Shown here: positions 40,599-52,015 of the stretch, piece by piece
How positions within the stretch are numbered: the first letter of the stretch is position 1
Layout: every line of letters starts with the position of its first letter
Assembly (NCBI GenBank): GCA_977006965.1
Contig: OZ345367.1
Span: 1,798,001 to 1,862,000 of the forward strand
Direction of reading: 5' to 3'
DNA length: 64,000 nucleotides
DNA from: Phymatolithon calcareum
Taxonomy: Eukaryota > Rhodophyta > Florideophyceae > Hapalidiales
The notes under the pieces: generated by a model
Seen by the model: only the letters and a program-made list of their open reading frames with translations
Databases searched by the model: none
What the model was told of the DNA's origin: nothing
Translations under genes and position numbers: made by a program

Positions 40599-41847
40599 AT
40601 GACGTTCGATGCACAACCCAGGTGCAGAATGATTGGAATCTTCGCCATCTCTCTGGGCTTCGATCTTTTCACTGAGGATGACAAACCGCGCTACAAGGCA
40701 CCCAAGAATCGTGGGAAGAGGCGCGCTTCGAGGAAAAGGGACCGTCAGGGCTTCTTGAAAATAACTCGCCATCTATCAAATAAAGAGTTCAGCCGCGCAT
40801 TTCGAACGTCTCGAGCAGTTTTTTACAAGCTACAACAACTCATTCAAGACGATCTTGAGAAGAATGCGATACAGGCATTTCGATCCAGTGGAAGTCAAGT
40901 AGACCCCTCAGCGCGAGTTGCGATCACACTTCGTCTGTTGGCTGGTGGTTCATATTTGGACCTCATGATGATATTTAGGTAGGAAGAGCAACAATTTACT
41001 CAATTTTCCATTCTACTGTTGACGCTATTGTTCTGAAGTTGCCAATGCCAGGTCTTGTCATTATGGATTCCGAAAAGTTACGGAGTCTCGTCAAAGGATT
41101 CGAGACGTCGCGTGGTGTCCTGAGTCCTCTCTACGGTTGCGTAGGGGCCCTGGATGGCATAGCCATTCAAATCGTGAAGCCTGCGGATGAACATTTTCCT
41201 CGAAATTTTTATTGCAGGAAGGGTATGTATGCAATCCCTGTACAGGCCATCGTCGACAGCAAATACCGTTTCCTATACATGTCCGCAATGTGCACTGGAA
41301 ATATTCATGATTCTGTCGCTTGGGAAATTTCAGCGCTAGGGATGCGACTGACGAAAGAGGCTATGGCAAAGGGATACTTTATTGTTGGTGATCCTACATA
41401 CCAGTGCAGGTACGGCGTACTGACACAATGGTCAAAAACTGCACTCATGGATGAAGAAGATGGTATCTACAGAGATGCGTTCAATTTTTTCACAGCTCTA
41501 TACGAATGCACGTGGAACAATCTTCTGGAGTCTTAGTTGCTCGGTGGCGGATTTTATGGCGACCATTAAGATTCAACACGATCCGAGTCCCGATTATAGT
41601 CAGTTTCTGTATGCGCCTCCACAACTATTGCATCGACAATGGCTGCTCGCCGATTGTGGAGGTCATGTCTGTTGAAGAAAATGCAAATCCCACACACGCA
41701 TTTAAGCGGTGGATGGAGACAGCGACGAATATCCGCGCAGAAGAAAATCTACGAGGTCGACGCACGGACCTTGAGTATTGTGAGATTCGCGATAGACTTA
41801 CTGCGCAATTGAAGAGGTATGGAATTACTAGGCCGGCCAAAAGGTAA
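40599..41847 (+). pseudogene. Harbinger transposase (DDE_Tnp_4), two 1-base deletions
   Basis: The enzyme would cut and paste the element in the nucleus. It starts at ATG 40599. Visible signatures are FSRAFRTSRAVFYKLQQLIQ and VAITLRLLAGGSYLDLMMIF, then GRATIYSIFHSTVDAIV. YGCVGALDGIAIQI carries the first catalytic Asp, IVGDPTYQCRY the second, and RMHVEQSSGVLVARWRIL the catalytic Glu with the family's E..FG.L..RW pattern. LHNYCIDNG follows. The frame slips by one missing base at about 40978 and again in a T-run at 41485-41490. All three catalytic residues are kept. The protein would be about 415 residues, normal for the family. The first slip could be mistaken for an intron because it reads AG|GTAGGA, but protein similarity continues through it. 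Confidence 0.85.
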
Positions 41848-41911
41848 AGAGATGCTGACATTCAACAATAGATTGTTGTCACAAATAGTCAATTCGAGTA
41901 AAGCAAAAAGT

Positions 41912-43359
41912 TTACTGACGATACTCCAAGTGTTCTTCGATGACCCTTTGCATTTCACAAATCTGAATGTCGAATAATCTAACCGTGCTACTGTCTTTCC
42001 CAGTTGTCTCGATCATTTCCTTTTTTTGTTTTTCCAAATCAGACAATTGAGCGAAAAGAAGATTAGTTTCAGTCGTATCGTACGGTCGCGATTGAGATGC
42101 CGCATTAGAGCTCTGTACGCTATTCGACACTCCAATGAGGGCATCCCGCATCAGTTTCATGGAATCCTTTTGAAACTCGAGACGCTTCCTGTTAATCTCC
42201 AAGTTCTCTTTGATCGCCGCAACCGCCGCTTCCTTGTCCAGTTTTCGCTTCCGACTTCTGGCGCCAATGTACGGCTGTTGCGCAGAGCTATCGTCGTCGT
42301 AGCAAATACCATCAGGGGCTACCTTCGAAGTAAAATTAAAACTTCTTCATCCATGTTGTCAGAAGTTGCCCTTAAGGCGTAGAAGAGAACATTTACCATC
42401 TTTCCCTCCTTCCCAAGTGTTGTTACACCGGTACCACTGCAGCAAAATTCATGGAATGGCTTTTCCTCGCCGTTGACGTTTTGTACAGAATCTTGCCAGT
42501 TCCGAAATGCCAGCGTGAACAAGCTTCGCAACTGAAAATACTTAGTCTTCAAGAATGTACCGCCCCTGTGCTCCACTGGCTTCGAATTTGTATCAATGTA
42601 TGCAGCACCGGGATCAGGATCGACAAGTCCGCGTAGGTCGAGAAAAACTTTGACATTAGTGTCGTTAAAATTTTTGGCAACAGTAGTCTGCCAAAAAGCA
42701 TCGCGATGCTCGCGGCGCTGCTGCTGATCGCGCCTGAGATCCTTTCCAGAATTAATGTAAGCCCTGCGAGTTTCAACATGGCCGACAATAAGCGCCACGA
42801 GACGAGCCCATTCGTTCAACGTGATCGCAGCGCTTTTCGCTGCTGACACCGCTGGTTTTTTCTTCATTGGGTTGAAGGTGTGAATTGTTTCGTGCGACGG
42901 TGCCTTTTCCCACGTACGCGTTTGGTTCCTCGGATCTGTGAGGTACTCTTCCTGGGATTCGCCGAACACATTGCGCCATGTTTTCGTGCCATAAGTAGAT
43001 GCTGCAATCGCATCATGAGCTCTCATCATGAGTAAACATATCTGTCCATTTTTAGAAGACTGTCCCTGCGGGCAATGCAATGCCCTCGCAATTGACCGCA
43101 AATTTCGCACCGTCTGATTCCGTAGAAAACTGAAGTCAAAGTCCCGGGGAGAGGGTGGGAGAAACGCTTGAGAAAAATCGTCACAAACAAATCCTTTATC
43201 CCATGGATCATTGTGATGATTATCTGTACCCCCCGTGTTGGTATCGATATCACCAGTTCCGCTACCATTACTTGATGACTGATTTTGTTCAGGTCCTGCG
43301 TTCGCTCCTCGCGCAGTACGGTTGGACACCAAATTGGCTCGGGCACTTGCTTCGTTCAT
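41912..43359 (-). pseudogene. Harbinger accessory protein (Myb/SANT-like), one frame change
   Basis: It is convergent with the transposase inside the same element. Harbinger elements usually carry a Myb/SANT-like DNA-binding partner that brings transposase to the ends. From ATG 43359 a Ser/Asn-rich segment leads to a SAP-like helix pair (TVRNLRSIARALHCPQGQSS). ITLNEWARLVALIVGHVETR then RAFW and NFNDTN look like a MADF/SANT-like DNA-binding region. The frame changes between about 42319 and 42202, after which a charged coiled-coil C-terminus follows (KRLEFQKDSMKLMRDALIGV). The open frame extends a little upstream of the chosen ATG. Confidence 0.6.
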
Positions 43360-44033
43360 CCCTAGTGTCGCATGCCCTGTTACAAATTTTTGAGGATTTG
43401 CGATTTCAGCGGCGCTCAGAAGAGTGCATATTCCGTCGCTTGCAGCTTGCACAGTGCGCTGAGCAACCAGACTAACCGCGAGAACAGCGCCCAAAACTGA
43501 TCCAATTCAATTGTCCGCAACATGTAGGGGACAATCCGCACCCGTAACGTTATCGTCCGTCCCGCCGACCGCGCCCGGATTCGACTTGTCCGTCACGTTC
43601 ACATCGCATTCTAGTTGGGTTTTGCAGTTTCCATTCATGATCGCAACCTGCTCTGACGCGAGACTGCACAATGGACAAATTAAGAGACAGTACTTGGCGT
43701 GGAGTTTTCCGCATATGTAGTGAATGTACTTCTTGAAACGTGAGCAGTGGTGCGACCCACCATGAATCCACGTGCCAGCTCTGCAAAACCCGGCGACGGC
43801 GGCGACTCACGGTCCCTTGTATGTTTTCCCATGCTCAAAATTTCCGACGTCGCTCAAGACGATAGCGCGCGAGGTACCCGCCATTTCTGGTAGGGCAGGT
43901 AAGAAGAGGGAAGGGTGGCAGAAACCGTTTGCCTTCTCCCTTGGGCAGCGCCGTGACACGTGTGAAGAGACATGTCCATTCAATCCATCCAACGTTCAAA
44001 AGGGGTATGGACTGTTTCGAATAGCTTGGGCAT

Positions 44034-44087
44034 TATGATAAAATTTTGCCCATGATCATCAAATTCAAATCCGGTATAGACCGGCCC
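44034..44087 (-). repeat. Harbinger right TIR
   Basis: This is the inverted counterpart of the left TIR with one single-base indel and a few substitutions. It is followed by TGA. Confidence 0.9.
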
Positions 44088-44090
44088 TGA

Positions 44091-45649
44091 ATTTATCACT
44101 GGGGGAGCACGGGCGCGTCAGGACGCTAAATTATAGCAATGATTCTAGAGTCAGTGGCATGATAGATATACCGTCGTCTGGTAGTAGTTTTTAGAGTTTT
44201 TGAGCTGTAGTTCGCGCAGCTAACTTACAGTCGACATACTGAATAACATGTCTTCCGGGCGACGATTGTTTTACAGTTGTGCTCGACGAAGGAGCAGTGT
44301 CGGCGAGCGGAAACATCGTCACGTCGACGTTGCATGTTAAGTGTAGGGCATCGGGAATGAAGCGGAAGAAGGGTATTCAACCCACTCGATAGCAGTGGGC
44401 ATGTTGAAGCGATATGATGTATGGTATTGGATAGAAGGGGTCTTTCTATGAGAGATAAATTCTAAACTATGAGCATAGGTTTATTGATTCAAAAGCGGTC
44501 CAAACTTTAGCAGTCGTTGCAATTTTCTTTCCCATTCTACATATTAATAATCAAAAATATAGGCCTGTGCAACAAACGCTTCGAGACCTGTGGAGACCTG
44601 TGTATAAGAGGACTGAAGTGATGTACAGGTTTGTAAATTGAGTTAGAATGAGAAATAGGTAGGCAGAAAGCAACTAAAATAGTCTGATAAGAACTTACCG
44701 TAACCGCAGTCTCCATATGTACGCATCGATACCTGTTTACAATTTCGAAAAAGACCTAGAGCCAATGGTTCGGTCAATGAAGGAAGTTAAATGTTGCTGG
44801 ACAAAAGTCGTTGTTGGAGCCAGCTTACGTATGCTTGAGAACGAGCGGCACATTTTCCAGAAAAGCGTACCTTTTTTTCAGTCGCCATCGCAAATATATC
44901 TGTTCGCATGATCCAAGAAGGGCTTAAATTATATTAGTAGAGTCGCAAGATTAGTGCAAAAGGGATCTTCGCAAAAAGTCTGGTACGTGCAAAAGTTGAA
45001 GAATTGCCACCACTTCGGGCATACTATTTTCGAATAAGTCGATTGACCTTTCAGGTAACAATCCTACCTGCTTAGGAATGAATTGGTCCACCTTGGGAGT
45101 CTTAGAACCACCTTGGACCAGGTTTTTAGTCTTGGTGGTGGAGCCAACTGTGGATGCGCGGCGAACCATTTGAAGTGATCCATCGATCAGCAATGGCGTC
45201 CCCACTCTAGCCTCGGGGACGAAAGATCGATTAAATAGTCTTCCAGGCGCGGCGACGACGGTCACAAGGTGATATGAAATACTGTGAGCTACAACGAAGT
45301 GTTTAAACACTATGATCATGAAATTGAGATTTAAATCAGAAATTGAGATTTGTTACATACTTGTCAAATACGTGCAACAATGTGTCATACGTTTCAAAAT
45401 TCTGCTAAATTGGTTTGTTTCTTTTAGTTTCTTCTGCATCAGACTCATATGCTCCTCTGCAATAAGTTATTACTAACAACTCTTGAACATAGATCGGTAT
45501 TCATTGCGCAACATGGGAACGGCATCTCCCGTTTGTCCAGATCAGCATCCGTGCTCGAAACCAGTGGCTCCTTCCGCTTCTTCTTCAACTTCAACCGCTG
45601 ACACGGGCCGCCTCATCTTCAGCATATCTCATTTGGGTTCCCCTTAGTA
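44091..45649. other. Intergenic, no supported gene
   Basis: A minus-strand frame at 44951-45319 (122 codons, RLFNRSFVPEARVGTPLLID) has no recognisable motif. AT-rich DNA with no repeat structure was noticed otherwise. Confidence 0.35.
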
Positions 45650-45836
45650 TTTTTGAATTTGAAATTTATTAAACGCCCTCAGAAGCACTCTTGAGACTGC
45701 AAGGGAGATGCGATTCAGCAGATACTCTCTTGTAGCTTCGGTAATCTACTCAAATCCATGTAATCCGGGTTAACATCGTAGCCCTAGCTGCAAAAACCCT
45801 CTCCCGGGGGCAGAGGGAAAAGCTTGGTGTCCACAT
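45650..45836 (+). repeat. Repeat X-Y, copy 1
   Basis: Module X (AAACGCCCTCAGAAGCAC, then GACTGCAAGGGAGATGCG) is followed by module Y (TCCGGGTTAACATCGTAGCC, then TGCAAAAACCCTCTCCCG). Both recur rearranged at 50.16-50.70 kb. It lies at the 3' side of the LINE remnant and may be its untranslated end. Confidence 0.75.
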
Positions 45837-46461
45837 GTGAGATTTACTATGGGTCTCAGGTTCGCAGGTTGGTTCACGCCTTGTCTATTCCGTGTCGTCA
45901 TAAAAGACGATAGTGAAGAGGAGAGCCCTGAGAGGGTGAAGCTATGGTCTGCTGCGTCCTTTGTCCAGAGGATCACACTTTTTGCGGTGCTCCACTTCAA
46001 AACATTTCTTTGTGCCCACTTTAAGGCCAGATGCAGAATACTCTAGAGGCCTTCCACCCAAAATGCCGAAAGTTTCACGTCGTGTGCGATCAATTTGCTC
46101 GGCTTTTTTGAAAGATTCCCTGGGTCGGTGTCTAGGTCCATAAAGACGTTATGTAGGCACGTGCTGAGAGGAGACTCCTGCGGTACGTCTCTGACGATGG
46201 CGTACTACAAAGCATCTTCCGCGTCTCCGGACTGTATATGTGCGGGTTCCAAAAATGTAATAACCATTTTTGCGACTTCTAGGTCCAGCACTTTTCATAT
46301 CCTTGTTAAGAGCGTACTCCTTTGTATAGAGATGTAAGCAGCTTTTGAGGTCTTGGATTTCCACGCAGCTGTGGTCCGATTGACAGAGAGCTTCTGAATG
46401 AAAATCGCCAGCTCTGTGCTTTTCCTTTTCTGAAACCCCATTTGGGATAATTGTAGCTTGT

Positions 46462-46607
46462 AATTCGTTCTGATCCTCTTGTCCAGTTTCTATTTGTGGC
46501 TTAAGAGGGAGATTGGGCGGTAGCTTTTCGGAAATTCGATTTCCCCGTCCTTGTAGATAGGTATGATTTGAGATGCTCTCCAAACCAAAGGGGTATTTAT
46601 CGCCCAA
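46462..46607 (-). pseudogene. LINE reverse transcriptase fragment
   Basis: In one minus-strand frame around 46.5-46.56 kb the sequence reads PIYKDGEIEFPKSYRPISLL, the LINE RT entry motif. The rest of RT cannot be followed. Confidence 0.6.
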
Positions 46608-47359
46608 CTTGCGAATAGTACTCTCGTGCTCAGAAAAGAGTCACCTTCAAGCATTTCGGCTCGTACCTTGTGTATTGCAGCAGTCTTTCCGTTGGCTAAA
46701 ATTGATTGCTGCTTCGACGTTATTTTGACACCTAAACGGTGGGAAAAACTGCCTCGTGTCTCCCATCCAACATGGGTCGGAGCATGCGCGCAGGGAACAT
46801 TGAAGGTGAGAGCTGAACCTTGCTTACCATTTTCTGTCTTTTTTCTGGAGAGCGCTCTAGCCTAATTAGCAGTCTTCTTAATCACTTCAGCTGCTGGAAG
46901 GTCGTCCACTTCATACCGGAATCAGTTCTTCAAATTGCACTTAGCGGCGGAGACGTTTTTCTTCATTAATTTCTTGCATTCCTTATGTACTAAAATGGCG
47001 ATATCCCTCTTAGTTTTCCGGGCTTTGCGAAATAGCTTGTTCCGCTCGTTGTACTCACACTAAGAGCTGCAGTCGGGAAATAATTTCGGGCTCCTTCCAA
47101 TCGAACTTTCCACCTTCAGGGTTGGACCAAGATATCGGCGATAGACTGGTATATTGGATCTAGCTCGCTCGAAGACTGGCAGCTTTAAGCCGCATGATGA
47201 GTGGGGGCGGACTGCGGTTGTATTCCTTTAGTTCTTCTCGAGGACTTCTGGATAGGATCTGTTCTTCGTCGAGATTATCACAAAGTTTCCGCAAGGCGTC
47301 TGCTGATTCGCTGGTAGCTTTTAAAAATCCATTTCTTCTTCTTCTTTAGATGGTCGTCA

Positions 47360-48128
47360 TCACCGGCCTGTGTTCCAGGTTTCACTCCCAAGATCCTTCA
47401 GGTGATGTAAACTGTCCAGGTATCCGACCTTTGGTCGGAGAGAAATTGATATTACTTTCGCCCTTGTACGTGATGCACGTGCTCTCTCGCCCATGGTGGG
47501 GCACTCATCTATGATTTCAGACCAAAAGAGGAGGAATCTTCCTTTCTGGTTTGTCCTCTTGTCCCAGGTCTTTTGTCTTGCATTCCAATCTCCCATAGCA
47601 ATGGCGAGCTCCCTGCAGTACGTTTGCAACATCTTCATGCATCACTGAAATTCCATTTTCCCCGTCTTCTCGAAGGGACGTTGAAGTTGAGATGTAAGAC
47701 TCCGAAATCAGTATTTTTCCCACCCTCACAATAATCATTTGGAGGTTGTTCTCCACCTTCTTGAAGAATAGTCAAAATCCTATCAGAATCGCCACAATCA
47801 ATGCACTCCGTCGTCGGGCTTGTAGTACGGATTGTCGCAAGGTCGAGGGGCGCCAATCTGGAGATAGTTCGTGCGGTTTTCAGCTTCCATCTTAAAATGT
47901 GTGTCGGTGATTCCCATAGCAGAACTGTTTTTCTCGACTAGAGTTTCTGCTTATGCGCGGAATGAGCTGTCCTTCCATAAGCAGCTCCATGAAAATGTAG
48001 ACAACGCGAACATCCTCGAAAACTTGCTGGCTATTGACAACGCTGTCATCTTGTCTCATCGGCTGAACGCCCCTACTTCGTGTCAAACAGCATCGGCCGT
48101 AAATAGGCCGTCGCAGCTGTGCATACAA
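47360..48128 (-). pseudogene. LINE AP-like endonuclease, broken
   Basis: AIAMGDWNARQKTWDKRTNQ followed by KGRFLLFW matches the EEP endonuclease motif GD.NA....W......GR.L. Upstream DFGVLHLNFNVPSRR is a plausible earlier strand. The nuclease would nick target DNA to prime reverse transcription. At least two frame changes occur. Confidence 0.6.
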
Positions 48129-48739
48129 TCCTCATCGCAGCTCGAGTTCGATCCTTCGCAGAAGTCACAGGATGGACTTCCGAAAAGCTGCAAGCCCATG
48201 TCGCATCCCTAATTTGACACATGTCTTCTACCGAAGCTGGCCGTAAAAATGCCTCGCTGGTTCTTCCACTTTACACGAGAATTAAAGGCAAACACACTCC
48301 AAGATTCGGCAACATGTCGATTCCGATTCATGTACGAACTTGCGTGGAGCATCCCGGTTATATATTCATTCGTCAAATATTTGTTCGTCGTATACTGTAC
48401 ACACCGCTGACATCCTACCCACCCCCAGTCGACGTAGTCCACGATTCTTTCCGTCCGAGAGATAAAACAATCTCAAAGTTAATCCGAAGCGCGAATGGTG
48501 CCTACCCCTGAAACGACAGAGGCGCAGCTTCTGCAGACTTGGTAATATCCCTCGGTACATTTGGAAAGTGATCCAACGGAATGCGTACGAATCCCTTATC
48601 AAATGCTTTCCCAAACTCCAACCATGAAAGAACTTCCGAATTCGCATGTGCGAACGACGCTACAGTGCTTAGGCCCAACTGCATATTCGCCAGCAGCTGC
48701 TTTGGAACTCTCGAATACAATTGCTGCTGTATCGACCTC
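48129..48739. other. No supported gene
   Basis: Open frames overlap on both strands but none shows a motif. Probably transposon debris next to the LTR-like repeat. Confidence 0.35.
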
Positions 48740-49561
48740 TGTTATGTCGCCGCCCAAGGCGGTCGCTTTTTCCGCTCACGACTGTACGCCGCATAACTTG
48801 GATCACGAGAGTCATGCTGCTCGTGGTAGGTGATCTGTTGGGTCATACTTGCACGTCTCTCTCGTGTGTGTATGCGCTGCATCTCTGACTTTTGCGTAGG
48901 TTGTAGTATATAAGCTAGTTAGTTCCTTCCTTTGAGTAAAAGAAGGTAGGGAGTTCTGCATTTCGGCTCGAATGCTCGGCTCGTAGCACGCTCAACTTCG
49001 CCTGCACGGCCCTTCGACCACGCGCAGTCGGAGCTCTTCCCAACCTTCTTGTTCAGAACCGTCATCATGCAAGCCAGCACGGAGACAACTGCGCTCAAAT
49101 TCCCTTTTCCGTTCTTCGTGCGTTCGTTCGAAGGTCGACGGCCAAGCCAAGGTCGCCGTTTGAGGATGAAGTCGTCTCTGTCTTGGATGTTTCTGGCTCG
49201 AGTCCGTGGATTCTACAGGCATCACGCCTGTAAATCCCTTCGACCACGCGGAGTCGGTGACTTCCCAACCCTTCTTGACCGCAACCGTTTCGCCACACAA
49301 GCCAGTTCGCTGACATTCGCGCTCAAGGTCCCTGTCCACTTTTCGCGCGCTTTTCTCAAGGTCAACGACCAAGTCAAGGTCGCCGCCGGAGGACGACGCC
49401 GATGTATACACGCTTCTTCTGACTGTTTCTTCTGGGGTTTTTGTTTGCTTGTCTTTCTCTCCTCCTCTTTTGTATTGTCCCTCCCGCTCTTTTCTTCTCT
49501 CTCCTGTCTCGGGCATTTCTCTCCCATGTGGCGTCGGGTTCTTTTAAAGCCTGGCGCTACA
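48740..49561 (+). repeat. LTR-like repeat, copy 1 (822 bp)
   Basis: It starts TGTTATGTC and ends GGCGCTACA. A TATA box (AGTATATAAG) is near 48.91 kb. It matches 55232-56019 in inverted orientation over its whole length, including CTTTTGCGTAGGTTGTAGTA and GGCGTCGGGTTCTTTT. An internal unit of about 230 bases built on CTTCGACCACGCG is duplicated (about 49.01 and 49.24 kb). No protein-coding internal region is attached and no target duplication was found. Confidence 0.7.
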
Positions 49562-50157
49562 GCTGCAGTGCATCCGTAACTGCGAGAAACTTAAGCATGA
49601 GCAGGGAGTCGCGCGCGTGCGGCAAGTAATGTCGATGCTTCGTGGAGCTTGTAATGGCGGCGACAAAGATCGGCGCATTCACCGGAAACGAACGTCGACA
49701 AGAAGAGCTATGCGAACGACGTCGTAGAGAACCCGCGAAAGCACAGGGATTGCCGGCGGAGCGTTGAGAAATTGAGTCCGCGCTTCCCACGAGGAGAAGA
49801 GTTGCGTGCGAGATATGTGGACCCGTCCGAGAGGAGGAGGGAGAGCGGCAGCCACGCGCGGACCGAGCGAGGACAGGGACGCTGCCGAAGCTTGTAGACG
49901 CTTGCTGCATGCCGCTTCTTCTACATCTGCAAAGACATGCATGAAGGTAGAGGGACGAGCACGGTGAGCCAGCTTGGCGAGTAGCTCGATCTATTCTACG
50001 TATACCTGTGTGTCACCCACAAAAGTGAAACCGGCCCCTACGTCTCTGTGAAACGCGGAAGGAGACCTAGTCCTGGTTTCTGTTACGCGCTTCGAGCGCG
50101 CAACTACCGGCTCACGTTTTCATTTAAGTAGTTGATTTTGGGAATTTCCTTTTTTTG
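49562..50157. other. Intergenic, no gene seen
   Basis: Overlapping minus-strand frames at 49.56-49.94 kb are low-complexity. Near 50.11-50.14 kb a 21-base piece of family B repeat (ACGTTTTCATTTAAGTAGTT) lies inverted. Confidence 0.4.
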
Positions 50158-50700
50158 AATTTTGAATTTATAAAACGCCCTCAGTAACACTCATGAGACT
50201 GCAAGGGAGATGCGTTTCAGCAGCTACGTTGTAGTCCCCATAAGCAACCTGGAAGAATACCTCGGAAGATATCAACTGACCAAAGAGGAGATTGATATCA
50301 ATGAAAACGCTCTAGACAAGCTACTCTTCTTCACTATCGTCTTTTACGACGACATGGAATAGACAAGGCGTCAATTGAGGAAATCTGATCAGTGGACCCC
50401 AAGCTTTTCCCTCCGCCCTTTTACGGGAGAGGTTTTTTGCAGCTAGGGCTACAACGTTAACCCGGGTTACAAGTATTTGAACATATAATCGAAGATACAA
50501 CGTAGCTGCTGAACCGCATCTCCCTTGCAGACTCATGAGTGTTCTGAGGGCGTTTAATAAATTCCAAGTTCAAAAAAAGCTACGATGTAGCTTCGATAAC
50601 CTATTCAAGTACTTGTAACCTGGGTTAAAGTCGTAGCCCTATCTGCAAAAACCCTCTCCCGTAAAAAGGGTAGAAGGAAAACCTTGGGGTCCATTGAAGG
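50158..50700. repeat. Repeat X-Y, scrambled fold-back cluster
   Basis: The order is X forward (about 50.16-50.24 kb), Y reversed (about 50.39-50.48), X reversed (about 50.50-50.56) and Y forward (about 50.58-50.70). The same modules are X-Y forward at 45.65 kb. The cluster could fold into a large hairpin. Confidence 0.7.
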
Positions 50701-51266
50701 GAATTTCCTTTGGACAGTATCAAGTTCCATTTCCACCGTCTCTTTTTGAATATCGGAAAGTCGTTGCTTCGGCATTAAGTATGAAATATCTGTGAGAGCT
50801 TCATCGAGTTCGGGATCTTCTTTTCTTGCTTGCTCTTGCCAGGGGTATAGGAGGCGGTAAAATAATCAGTGCGTGCAAAGAAGCCTGTGCTTCGCTTTTT
50901 TGTGCGTCAAAAAGGGTGGTCGCTCGTTCTTGATCGGCTGAGGAGGGCGCCGGCCCTCCCGTTCAGCGGCTTTAGGAGGGAGACATGCATCCCATTCTTC
51001 TTTTGCGTTCTTATGCGTTCTTACGCTTTCATTTGTAGTAGCATCTAGGTTGCTCGCAAATACCTCTGTCGAGGTACAGAGAAGAACTTTGTGAAGCAGG
51101 TCATTTGTTGCGTTCAATATTGTCAGTCAGTTTGTGTCTTTGGGGAGCTCAAGTGCCTGCTTTCTTCGAAATTCGGTGCTTCGATGAACTTGGAGCACAA
51201 ACGCGCTTTGCGTAGCTGAACCGACTCCAAGCGGCATATTCCTCGAAAGCGGAAGAAAATAATCTT
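50701..51266. other. No supported gene
   Basis: A short charged minus-strand frame (50866-51117) has no motif. Nothing else was recognised. Confidence 0.35.
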
Positions 51267-51524
51267 TCACCAGGTGCCGAACGTTCTTGCTAAAAGGTTA
51301 TTCTCTGGAGTGTTCTGCGCGCGAAGGATGTTACTTGTCAGGTCTGTGGACGGGAGAACACACTCCGTCATTGGCGGGACGAATGCCCTATATAGTGTTA
51401 TGCATGTCGAGGGCGTGAAGCCTTTTCCGTGGAGTCCGATCTTTCCGAGCATCAACAGATTCTGTGCAGCATCTATTCTGGATATCGTAGAAGATTCTGT
51501 TACGCCGTTCAAAGATATGGACAT
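51267..51524 (-). pseudogene. LINE RT C-terminal (thumb) fragment
   Basis: RIDAAQNLLMLGKIGLHGKG then TLYRAFVPPMTECVLPSTDL follows the LINE pattern after the RT catalytic core (KR...A...L.......G.......LY...V.P...Y). Only about 85 codons survive. Confidence 0.5.
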
Positions 51525-51879
51525 GTCTAAGAAGAGGAAGAAAAGTAGATTATTAATTAGAAGTTACAGACGTTCATGTGGCAAGAAAAATTTACCTTCA
51601 TTCTGTTATTTGAGGAGTTTCCTATTGTGGGTGTTTCACGGCCTCAAGGGAGAAAATTAGCCCACTTTCATCTGCCTCACTCGGGGTCGGGGTTCAATTT
51701 TCAAAGAGTGATTACTATACTATGTTGATATGTGGGTTGAGGATAGGCTGTAACAGGGCCAGGAGCTCGTCCAGTGCTCGTTTAGTCCAGAGCCTGTCTT
51801 CTTTTGAGCGTCTGTCCTTCGAGAGTCCACTTACGACGTCTTCGATAACATCTTTCCAACATTGGCCAGTCTGTTCAAT

Positions 51880-52015
51880 GAGAAAAGAAGTACTCATCGG
51901 TGGAAACACTCCATATACAATGGAACAAAGTTCCGATGAGCTTTCACTATCGTTCTCCCCAAGCCCACAAATGACGTACATGAAGAAATTATACAATGAA
52001 AGTGGTCAGCGCTAG
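51880..52015 (+). pseudogene. DUF7869-type transposase fragment
   Basis: TMEQSSDELSLSFSPSPQMT followed by YMKKLYNESG aligns without gaps to TIEQLAGELALSYTPRPQIT followed by HMKSLCNFSG in the intact protein at 62.1-64.0 kb. The segment just before it is no longer recognisable. Confidence 0.7.

Larger units (their letters stand above)
40271..44087. mobile_element. PIF/Harbinger transposon, complete, with TIRs and TSD
   Basis: The left end GGGCCAGGCTATACCGGATT (about 53 bases in all, 40271-40324) is repeated inverted at 44034-44087 with about four differences. TGA flanks both ends (40268-40270 and 44088-44090), a 3-bp target duplication as expected for this superfamily. Inside are a transposase gene (plus) and a second, convergent gene (minus), the usual two-gene plan. 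Subterminal TTGGGCA/TGCCCAA motifs crowd the left end. Confidence 0.9.
46149..48128 (-). mobile_element. Decayed LINE with endonuclease and RT remnants
   Basis: In minus-strand order an endonuclease region (48.1-47.4 kb) precedes an RT start (46.6-46.5 kb), the LINE ORF2 order. The frames are broken repeatedly. Confidence 0.65.

Noticed and set aside
40979-41038. A short intron in the Harbinger transposase (AG|GTAGGA donor)
   Set aside because: Transposase-like sequence (GRATIYSIFHSTVDAIVLKL) continues through the supposed intron in a shifted frame, so a one-base deletion explains it better.
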